A DNA stretch of 60,744 bases from Oscillospiraceae bacterium (GCA_015064505.1 SVSB01000009.1:1-60744), one strand, 5' to 3'; numbered from the stretch's first letter, positions 42,713 through 52,130 are shown. Translations and numbers: made by a program. The notes: a model not told the origin generated them from the sequence alone.

Positions 42713-43027
42713 TTATTCTTCAAAATGTAAACGTGCAAGATAAACGCCGCCCTTGCCCCAGCCGCAATGGGTGATATAAAGCTCGCCGTCTATATCGATT
42801 ATCTCCGATGCGTGGGAAGGAATCCTGCCGACGATGTTTGCGGGATCGAAACTCATGGAATCGTCACTTTCGTATACCGCGGTATCGGAATAGCTTACGT
42901 TATAGCCGCCGTAAGGTCCGATAAAGAGATAGTATTTTCCGTTATGCTTAAGAACGAAGGGAGATTCGCAGGGGCCTCCGTAGGTTCCCGATATTTCAGA
43001 GGTGAATTCGTCAGCGAAAACTTTCAT
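42713..43027 (-). CDS. Truncated GH43-like beta-propeller fragment
   Basis: A 104-residue protein resembling the last part of a family 43/32-type glycosidase: GTYGGPCESPFVLKHNGKYYLFIGPYGG and SHASEIIDIDGELYITHCGWGKGGVYLARL are typical late propeller blades. Full-length relatives have about 300 residues, so the first blades and catalytic acids are missing. Even so, it has an ATG with GAGG 6 bp upstream and no frame break. It may be a decayed gene or a small domain protein co-transcribed after spoVAE. Confidence 0.6.
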   Translation of the reverse strand: MKVFADEFTSEISGTYGGPCESPFVLKHNGKYYLFIGPYGGYNVSYSDTAVYESDDSMSFDPANIVGRIPSHASEIIDIDGELYITHCGWGKGGVYLARLHFEE

Positions 43028-43095
43028 AGCGCACCTCAAAAAGTTTTTCTTCAGTATATCGCTACACGATCAGAAAAGCAATGGCAATAATTGCA

Positions 43096-43458
43096 TCATT
43101 TTGGCTTACCCTTAAAAAACAGGGAAGCGATAAAGCCGAAAAGTATGGCGGCGGTGGTTCCGCCCGAGGCGGCGGTGAGAGCTCCGGTAAAAATTCCGGA
43201 AAAACCATGCTCGTCCACAGCTTCTTTTACGCCTCGATATATATTAAATCCGAACCCCGAAAGGGGAACGGTTGCGCCCCTGCCGCCGAATTCCACGAGG
43301 GGCTCATATATTCCCAAAGCTCCGAGAAGAACTCCAAGGCATACGAAAAGCACGAGAGTTCTTGCGGGGGTTATGGAGGTCTTGTCTATTATAAGCTGGC
43401 ATATTACGCAAAGAATACCGCCAACCAAAAACGCCTTGAGTATTGAAGTGAAAAGCAT
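43096..43458 (-). CDS. spoVAE: Stage V sporulation protein AE
   Basis: A 120-residue membrane protein of the SpoVAC/SpoVAE family, with four hydrophobic segments and the signature AFLVGGILCVICQLIIDKT and LSGFGFNIYRGVKEAVDEHG. SpoVA proteins form the channel that moves Ca-dipicolinic acid into the forespore and out at germination. GGAGG precedes ATG 43458. It lies directly after spoVAD (two bases between), but spoVAC is 5 kb away. Confidence 0.92.
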   Translation of the reverse strand: MLFTSILKAFLVGGILCVICQLIIDKTSITPARTLVLFVCLGVLLGALGIYEPLVEFGGRGATVPLSGFGFNIYRGVKEAVDEHGFSGIFTGALTAASGGTTAAILFGFIASLFFKGKPK

Positions 43459-43459
43459 T

Positions 43460-44461
43460 TTAACCTCCAACTGAAGAGATGCGGAGCAAATGGCATATGC
43501 CGGGGATCGTATTGCCCTGCTGTACCGTTGCCGCGTTCATAAGCGCGCCCGTTGCGGCAAACAGAACGTTTTTCAGCCTGCCTCTTTTTATATCGGGCAA
43601 TATAAGCGATGAAAGAACGGATGCTGAGCATCCGCATCCCGACCCGCCGCTTTTTATATCCTTATCTTCGCTTGAATATATCATAAGGCCGCAATCTCTG
43701 TGGTTTTCAAGATACCGAAAGCCGTTATCTCCCATAATAAGCTTGAACAGATCGCTTCCTTCTGCACCGAGATCCCCCGTGAAGATATAGTCAAAATCCT
43801 CCGGCTTTTCGCCGGTCTCCTTAAAGTATCTTATAAAGGTATCAGCGGCGGCAGGAGCCATGGCGGCTCCCATATTGTTTGCATCGGAGATCCCGCTGTC
43901 GCACATTCTTCCCGGACAGAGGGCAAGTATTTTTGCAATGGGAGATTCGCATTTGCTTCCCACGATAAACGATGCACCTCCCGTTACCGTCCATTGGGAG
44001 GTGGGAGTGCGGATGGCGCCGTATTCAATGGGATATCGGAATTGGCGCTCGGCAGAGCAATTGTGTGACGATGCGGTAACGGAGCAAAGCTCCGCTCCTC
44101 CGTTTATTGCAAGGGTGGCGAGGATAAGTCCCTCAGCCACAGTAGAGCATGCTCCGAAGATACCGAAAAGCGGAGCGTTAAAACCGAGCAGGCCGTAAAC
44201 GGAGGCAACGCATTGGTTAAGAAGATCTCCTGCGAACATACAGGAAAGATCACTCTCCCTTAGCCCGCCTTTTTCCAGAGCTTTTCTGAGGGAAAGCCGT
44301 TGAATCTCCGCTTCCGCCTCTTCCCAAGTGTCTTTGCCGAATCTGTCATCCATTGACGTTATGTCCATTAGATCGCCGATCTGTCCATTTCGTTCTCTGT
44401 TGCCTCCCACTGATGCAGAGCAAAGGATGTAGGTCGGCTTGCGGGGATAGATTACACTCAT
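43460..44461 (-). CDS. spoVAD: Stage V sporulation protein AD
   Basis: A 333-residue SpoVAD, a thiolase-fold protein that binds dipicolinic acid and forms part of the SpoVA channel complex. Typical stretches are FGIFGACSTVAEGLILA, GAIRTPTSQWTVTGGASF, FTGDLGAEGSDLFK and SGGSGCGCSASVL. GGAGG is 6 bp before the ATG. A sporulation-type promoter may lie just upstream. It is coupled with spoVAE. Confidence 0.95.
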   Translation of the reverse strand: MSVIYPRKPTYILCSASVGGNRERNGQIGDLMDITSMDDRFGKDTWEEAEAEIQRLSLRKALEKGGLRESDLSCMFAGDLLNQCVASVYGLLGFNAPLFGIFGACSTVAEGLILATLAINGGAELCSVTASSHNCSAERQFRYPIEYGAIRTPTSQWTVTGGASFIVGSKCESPIAKILALCPGRMCDSGISDANNMGAAMAPAAADTFIRYFKETGEKPEDFDYIFTGDLGAEGSDLFKLIMGDNGFRYLENHRDCGLMIYSSEDKDIKSGGSGCGCSASVLSSLILPDIKRGRLKNVLFAATGALMNAATVQQGNTIPGICHLLRISSVGG

Positions 44462-44482
44462 AATTACCTCCGGGTTTTATCT

Positions 44483-44511
44483 TAATATTTCCCAAAAAAG
44501 CGGAAATATTC
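44483..44511 (-). promoter_or_regulatory. Possible forespore (sigma-G/F) promoter for spoVAD
   Basis: On the - strand: GAATA (44507-44511), 17 bp, AATATTA (44483-44489). This is close to the sigma-G consensus GMATR-N17/18-CATNNTA, with one mismatch in the -10. The position 22 bp before the start and the forespore role of spoVAD support it. Confidence 0.4.
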
Positions 44512-44536
44512 TTTGGAATAAATTTAAATTATGAGA

Positions 44537-44565
44537 TTTACATTCAACCCGATTTGTGGTACACT
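44537..44565 (+). promoter_or_regulatory. Promoter for epimerase-like gene
   Basis: TTTACA (44537-44542), 17 bp, TACACT (44560-44565), 23 bp before ATG 44589. Confidence 0.65.
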
Positions 44566-44588
44566 GCAAATATAGAGAGGTGACTTTT

Positions 44589-45413
44589 ATGAGCGATCAG
44601 AAGTTTGGATTATCACTTACGAATATATCGGGTACTCCCGCAGACGAGCTGATACGTATAGCCCTCCGCGCGGGATTTACTGCGGTATCCCCTTCGTTTT
44701 CTCCGCACATAGATGACGTGTGCAGAGAGGCCATTTCTGCAGGCGCACGGTTGCAGTCTGTTCACGCACCCTTCGGTCAGGCGGCAAATATGTGGAGCAA
44801 CGATCCGGAGCTGCGACGAAAAGCTATTGACGAAGTTATCCCTACCGTTGAAGCTGCGGCAAGATATTGTGTCCCCGTAGTTGTATGCCATACCTGGATC
44901 GGATTTACAAACGATCCAACGCCTACTTTATGCGGACTTGAAAATCACGAAAGACTGGTGCGCCGCGCAGAGGCGCTCGGTGTCAGAATAGCTTATGAGA
45001 ACACGGAGGGCGAAGGCACGCTCTTTGCTCTTATGGAGCATTTTAAAGGCTGTGATACCGTTGGATATTGCTGGGATTCAGGACACGAGCTTTGCTATAA
45101 TCGGGGCACGGATCTGCTTGAAAGGCTTGGAGACAGACTGTTAATGACCCATATAAACGATAATGTCGGAATCACGAACTCCGACGGAAGCATATATTTT
45201 ACCGACGATCTGCATCTTTTGCCCTTTGACGGGAAGGTGGATTGGCAAAGAGCTGCAAAAAGACTTTCTGCGGCAAAGATGCAGGAGTATATCAATTTTG
45301 AGCTGAAGCTTGCCGGAGAGGGTCTTGCAAAAGAGCTTTATTCCTCACTTTCCGTTGAGGAATACGTCCGTGAAGCTTATAAAAGAGCAAAGCGGCTTGC
45401 CGATATGATATGA
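44589..45413 (+). CDS. Sugar phosphate isomerase/epimerase family protein
   Basis: A 274-residue TIM-barrel protein of the xylose-isomerase-like group. Metal-binding residues are in IAYENTEGEG (Glu), GYCWDSGHE (Asp and His), LMTHINDN (His) and INFELKL (Glu). GAGAGG precedes ATG 44589; upstream in-frame codons lack a site. The substrate is unknown. It is inserted, on the opposite strand, between spoVAD and spoVAC, with its own promoter. It shares the fold of the N-terminal domain of the fusion protein at 5471. Confidence 0.88.
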   Translation: MSDQKFGLSLTNISGTPADELIRIALRAGFTAVSPSFSPHIDDVCREAISAGARLQSVHAPFGQAANMWSNDPELRRKAIDEVIPTVEAAARYCVPVVVCHTWIGFTNDPTPTLCGLENHERLVRRAEALGVRIAYENTEGEGTLFALMEHFKGCDTVGYCWDSGHELCYNRGTDLLERLGDRLLMTHINDNVGITNSDGSIYFTDDLHLLPFDGKVDWQRAAKRLSAAKMQEYINFELKLAGEGLAKELYSSLSVEEYVREAYKRAKRLADMI

Positions 45414-45418
45414 CAACT

Positions 45419-45468
45419 AAGGGGCATTAGCGTGTTATCCTTGACGTATAACACGCTAATGCCCCCTT
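45419..45468. terminator. Long perfect hairpin
   Basis: An 18-bp perfect stem (45421-45438 with 45448-45465) around a 9-nt loop. It begins a few bases after the epimerase stop and is followed by CTTTGTTATTAG. It probably ends transcription between the epimerase and fbp. Confidence 0.75.
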
Positions 45469-45495
45469 TGTTATTAGTTTTGGCGCATATTTTTC

Positions 45496-45524
45496 TTTAC
45501 ATATTTATTTGGATATGTTAAAAT
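45496..45524 (+). promoter_or_regulatory. Promoter for fbp
   Basis: TTTACA (45496-45501), 17 bp, TAAAAT (45519-45524), 25 bp before ATG 45550. Confidence 0.65.
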
Positions 45525-45549
45525 GAATTATAACGTACGGAGGTGCTCT

Positions 45550-47541
45550 ATGACACTATATTCCGATGCTCAGCTTGAAGATAACCGACTGTATCTGGAC
45601 GCGCTTTCTAAGCAATATCCGAATATCCGTTCAGCCGCCGCGGAGACCGTGAACCTGAAGGCAATTCTTGGTCTTCCCAAGGGTACGGAGCATTTTATGT
45701 CTGACGTTCACGGTGAATACGAGGCGTTCCGTCACATTCTCAACAATGCGTCCGGTGCCGTGAGAGAAAAGATAGATATGCTTTTTGAAGACTCTCTTTC
45801 CGAAAACAGAAGGGCAGAACTTGCTACGCTCGTATACTATCCGCGGCAAAAGCTGAAGGAGCTTGTTACAAACGCAACCGATGCGGGCATAGTTTACCTT
45901 GATATACTGACAAAGCTTATTGCTCTTTGCCGACTTGTTTCATCGAAATATACCAGAAGCAAAGTTCGTAAGGCTCTTCCTGCGGATTTTTCATACATAA
46001 TAGAGGAGCTTTTATACGTTCCCAATATCGGTGAAGAAAACCGCGCTTCCTACCGTAATAATATCCTTTTGAGCATTATTTCTCTCGGTCTTGGGGAGCA
46101 GCTTATCGTTGAATTGGCAGAAACGGTAAAAAGACTGATAGTTGACAGGCTTCACATCGTCGGAGATATTTTCGACAGAGGCTCCCGCCCCGATATAGTT
46201 CTTGAGGATCTTATAGCTCATCACGGAGTTGACGTTCAATGGGGAAATCACGACGTTCTTTGGATGGGTGCCGCCATCGGAAGCCGCACCTGCATCGCAA
46301 ACGCTCTTAACAATTCCTTCTCCTACGGCAATCTTGATGCAATCGAAACAGGCTACGGTATAAACCTGCGTCCCCTCGCTCTTTTTGCGGCTGACGTATA
46401 TAAAGATAAGGACGTTTCCTGCTTTATGCCGAAGTCCGAGGGAGATACCGCTGTGTATTCGGGCAATTCTCCCCGTCTTATTGCGATGATGCACAAGGCC
46501 ATAGCTGTGATACTGTTTAAATTGGAGGGGCATATCATTCGCCGTAATCCCAATTTTGAAATGGAGGACAGACTTCTCCTTGATAAAATTGACTATAAAA
46601 ACGGCACGATACGTCTTTACGGCAAAAACTATAGTATAAAAGATATGGATCTTCCCACTGTTGACCCCGATGATCCTTACCGCCTTACATATGATGAAGA
46701 GCAGGTTATGGAGCAGTTGAAAACGGCTTTCCGCAAAAGCGAGAAGCTTCAAAGACACGTGGAGTTTCTTTTCGAAAAGGGCGGTCTTTATAAGTGCTGT
46801 AACGGTAATCTCCTTTTCCACGGATGCATCCCAATGAATGAGGACGGTTCCCTTATGGAGCTGGAGGTGGAGGGAAGAAGACTCTGCGGCAAGGACCTGC
46901 TTGATTCCATAGAAAGAATGATACGGCGCGGATATCATTCATCCCGGGATTCCGAGGATCGCAAGAAAGCAAAGGATTATATGTGGTATTTATGGTGCGG
47001 GAAAAATTCTCCTCTATCGGGAAGGACCCGTATGTGTACCTTTGAAAGATTGCTTATTGACGATGCGGAAACTCACGTTGAGCCACGCAACGCCTATTAT
47101 AAGCTGTATTCCGATGGAAAAGCCTGCGAAAAACTTCTTTGGGAGTTTGGATTATCGGGCGAGCACTGCCATATAATCAACGGGCATATCCCCGTCAGAA
47201 GGATAAATGGAGAAAGCCCGGTTAAAGCAAACGGCAAGCTTATCGTCATAGACGGAGGTTTTTGCCGCGCTTATCAGGGGCAAACGGGAAATGCGGGGTA
47301 CACGCTCGTATATAACTCTTACGGTATGCGGATAATTAGCCACGAACCGTTCTCCGGAGTGCAGGATGCGATAGAGGGAAATAAGGATATACTTGGCACA
47401 ACTTCCGTTTTCGACGTTGCGGAGAACCGTATCCGCGTTTCCATGACGGACGACGGAGAATCCATAAAAAAACAGATAGAGGGCCTTGAAATGCTTCTTA
47501 AGGCGTATCAAAGCGGTTTTATAAAAGAAAACGGCAATTAA
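45550..47541 (+). CDS. fbp: Fructose-1,6-bisphosphatase class III
   Basis: A 663-residue class III FBPase, which makes fructose 6-phosphate in gluconeogenesis. It has the metallophosphatase motifs DVHGEYEAF (about 51), HIVGDIFDRGSRPD (about 201-214) and QWGNHD (about 229), with C-terminal NGHIPV and VIDGGFCRAYQG. The length suits the class, which is found in Firmicutes. ATG 45550 has GGAGG upstream. The product feeds the glucose-phosphate pool used by the glycogen operon at 50-58 kb. A membrane protein gene follows 15 bp later. Confidence 0.95.
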   Translation: MTLYSDAQLEDNRLYLDALSKQYPNIRSAAAETVNLKAILGLPKGTEHFMSDVHGEYEAFRHILNNASGAVREKIDMLFEDSLSENRRAELATLVYYPRQKLKELVTNATDAGIVYLDILTKLIALCRLVSSKYTRSKVRKALPADFSYIIEELLYVPNIGEENRASYRNNILLSIISLGLGEQLIVELAETVKRLIVDRLHIVGDIFDRGSRPDIVLEDLIAHHGVDVQWGNHDVLWMGAAIGSRTCIANALNNSFSYGNLDAIETGYGINLRPLALFAADVYKDKDVSCFMPKSEGDTAVYSGNSPRLIAMMHKAIAVILFKLEGHIIRRNPNFEMEDRLLLDKIDYKNGTIRLYGKNYSIKDMDLPTVDPDDPYRLTYDEEQVMEQLKTAFRKSEKLQRHVEFLFEKGGLYKCCNGNLLFHGCIPMNEDGSLMELEVEGRRLCGKDLLDSIERMIRRGYHSSRDSEDRKKAKDYMWYLWCGKNSPLSGRTRMCTFERLLIDDAETHVEPRNAYYKLYSDGKACEKLLWEFGLSGEHCHIINGHIPVRRINGESPVKANGKLIVIDGGFCRAYQGQTGNAGYTLVYNSYGMRIISHEPFSGVQDAIEGNKDILGTTSVFDVAENRIRVSMTDDGESIKKQIEGLEMLLKAYQSGFIKENGN

Positions 47542-47556
47542 ATAAGGAGAAATGAT

Positions 47557-48405
47557 ATGAAGCCATTTTTGGGAATTGATCATACTACTGATAAGAAAAA
47601 CACTAAGACTAACGGAGCCGAGCTCTACTCTCAGAAGCCTTCGCCCGAGCTTGAGACTGCACTGGAAAACGCGGCGATCAACGTGGGTGCCGCTTTCAAT
47701 AAGGCAAAGCTCCCCCTTCCTTTGCGAATTCTTGGGTGGATATGCCATTTCGTGCTTGCGGTCGTCGTCATCGGTGTGTTAAAAAGCCTCAGCGGCGAGG
47801 ATGCAGTTACCTTTTCGCAGATCATTGAAAAAGCGCCCTGGATATTTGTGGTGGGTGGAGTTGCCCTCGCTTTGGGGGGGATACTGCATTTTGTTGGAAA
47901 GAAGCACGCAAAAAACGTGATGGATAGCGATGAGAGCAAGCATTCCATAGCTCAGCTTGAAAGCCTCAGTGTATCCGTATACAGCGATCTCGGCGTGCCC
48001 GATAACGCAAGAAACGTTGATATTATTTCCGTTTCCTACAAAGAAAAGAACGGCGAGATAAAGCTTGAAAGCATTGTGTTCGATAATCCCGAATACAAGA
48101 TATTTGCAGATAAGGATTATTTTTATCTGGCAGATCTGAGGGGAAAATATCAGTTCTCCAGAGACGCTATAAGAGGAATACGTACCTTAAAGAAGAATCT
48201 GATGGTAAAGGATTGGAACAAGGACGAGCCTTACAACAGCGAGAAATACAAGAAATATAAGATAACCGTGGATAAGTATAACAGGATATACTGCAATCCC
48301 TGCTATATTCTTGAGGTGAACGTTGACGGAAAGCTTTGGGGTATTTATTTCCCGCCCTACGAGCTTCCGCTCTTTGAGGCGCTATCCGGATTAAAGGCAG
48401 AATGA
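47557..48405 (+). CDS. Hypothetical membrane protein
   Basis: A 282-residue protein with a soluble N-terminus (1-55), two membrane segments (about 57-78 and 90-113) and a long cytoplasmic C-terminal domain (about 120-282) rich in charged residues and short strands. AAGGAG lies 7 bp before the ATG. It follows fbp by 15 bp and is probably co-transcribed. Its stop abuts the stop of the converging spoVAC in a shared TGATCA. I recognise no family. Confidence 0.8.
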   Translation: MKPFLGIDHTTDKKNTKTNGAELYSQKPSPELETALENAAINVGAAFNKAKLPLPLRILGWICHFVLAVVVIGVLKSLSGEDAVTFSQIIEKAPWIFVVGGVALALGGILHFVGKKHAKNVMDSDESKHSIAQLESLSVSVYSDLGVPDNARNVDIISVSYKEKNGEIKLESIVFDNPEYKIFADKDYFYLADLRGKYQFSRDAIRGIRTLKKNLMVKDWNKDEPYNSEKYKKYKITVDKYNRIYCNPCYILEVNVDGKLWGIYFPPYELPLFEALSGLKAE

Positions 48406-48852
48406 TCAAAAAAGCGTGCTTATCCAATAGATAAGTCCGTAAGCAACGCCTGATACCGTTCCGTAGAGCAGTACAGGCCCCGCTACGGTGAATATTTTTG
48501 CACCCACGCCGAGGATGTATCCCTCTGCTCTCGTGTCTATTGCAGGTGAGACGACGGAATTTGCAAAGCCCGTGATGGGCAAAAGCGTTCCCGCGCCTGC
48601 GTGCTTTGCGATATTATCGAATATACCGAGGCAGGTCAATATTGCCGATGCGCCGATCAAAAGAATGCAAACGTAAAGGGAGCTGTCCTTTTCCGTGCAT
48701 TTCAGCAGATTGAAAAACACATAATAAATAAGCTCGCCGATGGCGCAGATGCCTCCGCCCGTTAAGAAAGCAAGGGCACAGTTTTTGATACTCGGGGTGC
48801 GTTTTGCGCGTTCCGTTGCAAGCTTAACGTAGTTATCTTTATTGAATTTCAT
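48406..48852 (-). CDS. spoVAC: Stage V sporulation protein AC
   Basis: A 148-residue SpoVAC membrane protein with four or five helices. The signature includes AFLTGGGICAIGELIYYVF, LGIFDNIAKHAGAGTLLPITGFANSV and EGYILGVGAKIFTVAGPVLLYG. In Bacillus the homologue acts as a mechanosensitive channel for dipicolinic acid. Here it stands alone on the - strand, separated from spoVAD by 4 kb holding three + strand genes. GTGAGG precedes the ATG. Confidence 0.94.
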   Translation of the reverse strand: MKFNKDNYVKLATERAKRTPSIKNCALAFLTGGGICAIGELIYYVFFNLLKCTEKDSSLYVCILLIGASAILTCLGIFDNIAKHAGAGTLLPITGFANSVVSPAIDTRAEGYILGVGAKIFTVAGPVLLYGTVSGVAYGLIYWISTLF

Positions 48853-48906
48853 ATTTACCTCACGTTTTAACTTTATATTAAATTATTTACTTGCGGAGGC
48901 ATAATT

Positions 48907-50211
48907 ATGCGGATGTACGATCTTATCCATAAAAAGAAGGAGGGCAAGGCCCTTACTGCCGAGGAGATCGATTTTTTCGTCAAGGGCGTTACGAGCGGTG
49001 AAATACCCGATAGCCAGACAGCAGCGCTTTTGATGGCCATATGCCTTAAAAATATGGACGACAGGGAAGCAACGGATCTTACTTTAAGTATGCTTGCTTC
49101 CGGTGAGAGCGCGGATCTTTCCGCCATTCCCGGGATAAAGGCAGACAAGCATTCTACGGGAGGCGTTGGCGATTCCACAACGCCCGTGGTTATTCCCACC
49201 GTTGCCGCCTGCGGCCTTAAGGTGGCAAAAATGAGCGGCAGAGCTCTTGGCCATACGGGCGGCACCATTGATAAGCTTGAGTCCGTTCCCGGCACGAGAA
49301 CCGAGCTCAGCACCGAGGAATTTGCCGAGATCGTTAACAGTGTCGGCGCCGCCGTCGTTGCGCAAACGGGTACTCTTTGTCCTGCGGATAAAAAGCTTTA
49401 CGCCCTGCGTGATTTTACCGCAACAGTAGAGAATAACGCACTTATTGCATCTTCCATTATGTCAAAGAAGCTGGCTTCCTCGGCAGACGTTATTATGCTT
49501 GACGTGAAGTACGGAAGCGGCGCCTTTATCAAAGATCCCGAGGACGCAATGGAGCTTGCGCGGCTGATGGTACGCATCGGTGAGGGTGCGGGCAGAAGGG
49601 TCGGCGCTATTATCAGCTCCATGGACGTTCCTCTCGGTCGCGCCGTCGGTAACGCCCTTGAAATGTACGAGGCGGCAGATATACTCTGCGGCAAAGCTCC
49701 CGAGGATAAGCTACAGGTCTGCGTAGCCCTTTGCGCCGGAATGCTTACTCTTGCCGGCATTGCCAAGGGAGAGGAAGCAAAGAAAATGATCGCAGAGAAG
49801 CTTGAAAGCGGAGAAGCCTTTAATAAGCTTAGTGAGATGCTTGAAGCTCAGGGCGGCGACACCACGGAGCTTAGAAACCCCGCAAAACGCAGGTATGCGC
49901 CATATAAGATGGAGCTTAAGGCGGGCGAATGCGGGTATATCTATTCGATGAACACGGAGGAGATAGGACTTTGCGAGGGAATGCTCGGCTCAAGCAGAAC
50001 CTCTCTTGACGGAAGCGTTGATTTTCTTGCGGGTCTTGAGATAATAAAAAAGACCGGGGACAAGGTGTCCCCGGACGATACGGTTATTATTCTTCATACT
50101 TCGGACGAAAAGCTGCTTATGCCCGCAGCGGAAAGACTGAAGAAAGCGATCTGCTATTCTGCGGAAAAGCCCGTGCTTCCTCCCGTTATTTACGGAACGG
50201 TGGGAATTTAA
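48907..50211 (+). CDS. pdp: Pyrimidine-nucleoside phosphorylase
   Basis: A 434-residue member of the thymidine/pyrimidine-nucleoside phosphorylase family. It cleaves thymidine, deoxyuridine or uridine with phosphate to a base and a pentose 1-phosphate. Signatures include KADKHSTGGVGDST (about 77-90), the family pattern SGRALGHTGGTIDKLES (about 112-128), and MSKKLASSADVIMLDVKYGSGAF. The usual C-terminal domain is present. GGAGG is 8 bp before the ATG. It converges with the GH13 gene, overlapping by 4 bp at the stops. Confidence 0.95.
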   Translation: MRMYDLIHKKKEGKALTAEEIDFFVKGVTSGEIPDSQTAALLMAICLKNMDDREATDLTLSMLASGESADLSAIPGIKADKHSTGGVGDSTTPVVIPTVAACGLKVAKMSGRALGHTGGTIDKLESVPGTRTELSTEEFAEIVNSVGAAVVAQTGTLCPADKKLYALRDFTATVENNALIASSIMSKKLASSADVIMLDVKYGSGAFIKDPEDAMELARLMVRIGEGAGRRVGAIISSMDVPLGRAVGNALEMYEAADILCGKAPEDKLQVCVALCAGMLTLAGIAKGEEAKKMIAEKLESGEAFNKLSEMLEAQGGDTTELRNPAKRRYAPYKMELKAGECGYIYSMNTEEIGLCEGMLGSSRTSLDGSVDFLAGLEIIKKTGDKVSPDDTVIILHTSDEKLLMPAAERLKKAICYSAEKPVLPPVIYGTVGI

Positions 50212-52103
50212 AGGGGTTTAATTATCATCGCGGATCGGGGAGGCAGGGTAAGCGAATCAAGAAAATGCTTATCCGTCAGCAGATCAACGCATTCTGCGGC
50301 GATGGGCAGATCAATTTGAATATCGGAAGCGTTGGCGGCGAGGTAAATTACCTTGTCGCCTTCTCTTCTTTCGTAGACGAGTAAACCGTCCTTGGCGGCA
50401 ATTATCTTGAATTCTCCGCGGGCAAAGACGATATTTTCGTTTCTTATTCTGCCAAGGCGCTTATAGTGCCCCGTGATCTCCTTATCCTCCCGGCCCCAAG
50501 GATAGGGCATACGGCAGAAGGGATCGCGGTAGCCTTCCATGCCTGCTTCGTCTCCGTAATACACGGAAGGAACACCGTAAGCGGTGAACTGAATGGCGGA
50601 GGCGATCTTTAGAAGCGCTTTTGCGCGGTCGTAGCTTCTTGCATCGAGCCTTCTGGTTGAAAGCTCCGTTGCGGAAAGACCTTCGAATTCCTTGTCCCCA
50701 AGTACGGATAAAATCCTTTCCGTATCGTGAGTGCCGAGAATATTCATAAGGCAATGGGCGTTTGCTCTGGGATAAGTTGCGAAAACCTCGGTGAGAGTGT
50801 CTGCAAGAATTTCTGCACATCCAGTTTGAAGATAAGCTATAACGGCGTTGCGGAAAGGATAGTTCATTACGGAATCAAGCTGATCTCCGAGGAAATATCT
50901 TCTGCGCTGTCCGTATGCGATCTTTGTTGCGGCGTTTTCCCACACCTCACCGATGACGATTGCATCCTTGCGTGCTTTTTTTGCCGCATTACGGAGTCCG
51001 TCGAGAAAGTTGTCGGAAAGCTCGTCAGCAACGTCAAGGCGCCAACCCGCCGTGCCTTTATTTATATACGAGGCGATAACGCCGTCATCGTCAAGGAAAT
51101 ACTCTGAGCAGCCTTTCCCCTGATGCTTCAGGCGGGGAAGTATCTCAATACCCCACCAGGCTTCGTATTTTCCGTCGGGGGTGAAGTTGTACCAAGTGTA
51201 ATACGGAGAATCGCTTCCTTGCATTGCGCCCTTTTCGGGGTATCTGCCCTTGGCGTTAAAATAACGGCTGTCGTTTCCCGTGTGATTGAACACTCCGTCA
51301 AGAATTATTCTGATATTGCGCTTTCCCGCCTCTTTAATAAGATGGTCGAGAGCCGCGTTACCGCCGAACATCTCGTCTACTTGCATATAATCTGCAGTAT
51401 CGTACTTGTGATTTGAATATGCTTCAAAGATCGGATTCAAGTAAATAACTCCGACGCCGAGAGAAGCAATATAGTCAAGCTTTTCGGCAATTCCGTAAAG
51501 AGTACCGCCGAAGAACTCGTTGTTATCAAGATGCCCTCCAAGCTCCTTGGCAAATTCGGGGATACCGTTATCCCAATCGGGATTTATCACGGCATCGTCA
51601 CGAACGGGAACGTCACCGCCCTTTGCAAAACGGTCGGGAAATATCTGGTACATAACGTTTCCCTTGAACCAATCGGGTGTGGAGTGGCCCTCTTTAGTAA
51701 TAAGCATACAAAATCTTCCGGAATTGCAGTTTCTTAACTCAACGTTACAGTTATTATCCGTATGTGTAAAATAAGTACCCTTATCCGAAATAAGCAAAAA
51801 TTCGTACCAGATAAGATCGCCGCGATGGTTTTGGGAAAGCTCGGAGGCGTTGATTTTTAACGTAAAGCAAGTATCGGATTTTTTGGAAAGGGGAATATCG
51901 TACCAGTCTTTCCCGTCGGGTTGAACGCGCATTACCGCATCCCGCACCATAAGACCTGCATCAATATCCAGCTCAAAAACAAGCTCCGATAACCGCGAAA
52001 AGGCGCCGCAGATATCTCTGCGGACGCCGTTTTCGTATTTTGTTACAGTGATCTGTGGTGATTGCTCGCTTCTGTCGAGCGCACCGAAAAGAGCTGTAGA
52101 CAT
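50208..52103 (-). CDS. Glycoside hydrolase family 13 (neopullulanase/cyclomaltodextrinase-like)
   Basis: A 631-residue alpha-glucan-acting enzyme. An N-terminal beta-sandwich (1-130) is followed by the GH13 barrel: VIYLNPIFEAYSNHKYDTADY, DGVFNHTG (region I), GWRLDVADEL with the nucleophile Asp (about 356), VIGEVWE with the acid/base Glu (about 382) and ILGTHDTERI with the third Asp (about 457). The C-terminal sandwich follows. There is no signal peptide, so it works in the cytoplasm. It is last in the glycogen operon, 27 bp after glgP, where it probably trims branches or maltodextrins left by the phosphorylase. Confidence 0.93.
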   Translation of the reverse strand: MSTALFGALDRSEQSPQITVTKYENGVRRDICGAFSRLSELVFELDIDAGLMVRDAVMRVQPDGKDWYDIPLSKKSDTCFTLKINASELSQNHRGDLIWYEFLLISDKGTYFTHTDNNCNVELRNCNSGRFCMLITKEGHSTPDWFKGNVMYQIFPDRFAKGGDVPVRDDAVINPDWDNGIPEFAKELGGHLDNNEFFGGTLYGIAEKLDYIASLGVGVIYLNPIFEAYSNHKYDTADYMQVDEMFGGNAALDHLIKEAGKRNIRIILDGVFNHTGNDSRYFNAKGRYPEKGAMQGSDSPYYTWYNFTPDGKYEAWWGIEILPRLKHQGKGCSEYFLDDDGVIASYINKGTAGWRLDVADELSDNFLDGLRNAAKKARKDAIVIGEVWENAATKIAYGQRRRYFLGDQLDSVMNYPFRNAVIAYLQTGCAEILADTLTEVFATYPRANAHCLMNILGTHDTERILSVLGDKEFEGLSATELSTRRLDARSYDRAKALLKIASAIQFTAYGVPSVYYGDEAGMEGYRDPFCRMPYPWGREDKEITGHYKRLGRIRNENIVFARGEFKIIAAKDGLLVYERREGDKVIYLAANASDIQIDLPIAAECVDLLTDKHFLDSLTLPPRSAMIIKPL

Positions 52104-52130
52104 ATCAAACCTTCAAAAATAATTCAAAAA

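Noticed and set aside
44589-45413. Part of the spoVA operon
   Set aside because: It lies on the opposite strand with its own promoter and terminator; it only separates spoVAD from spoVAC.
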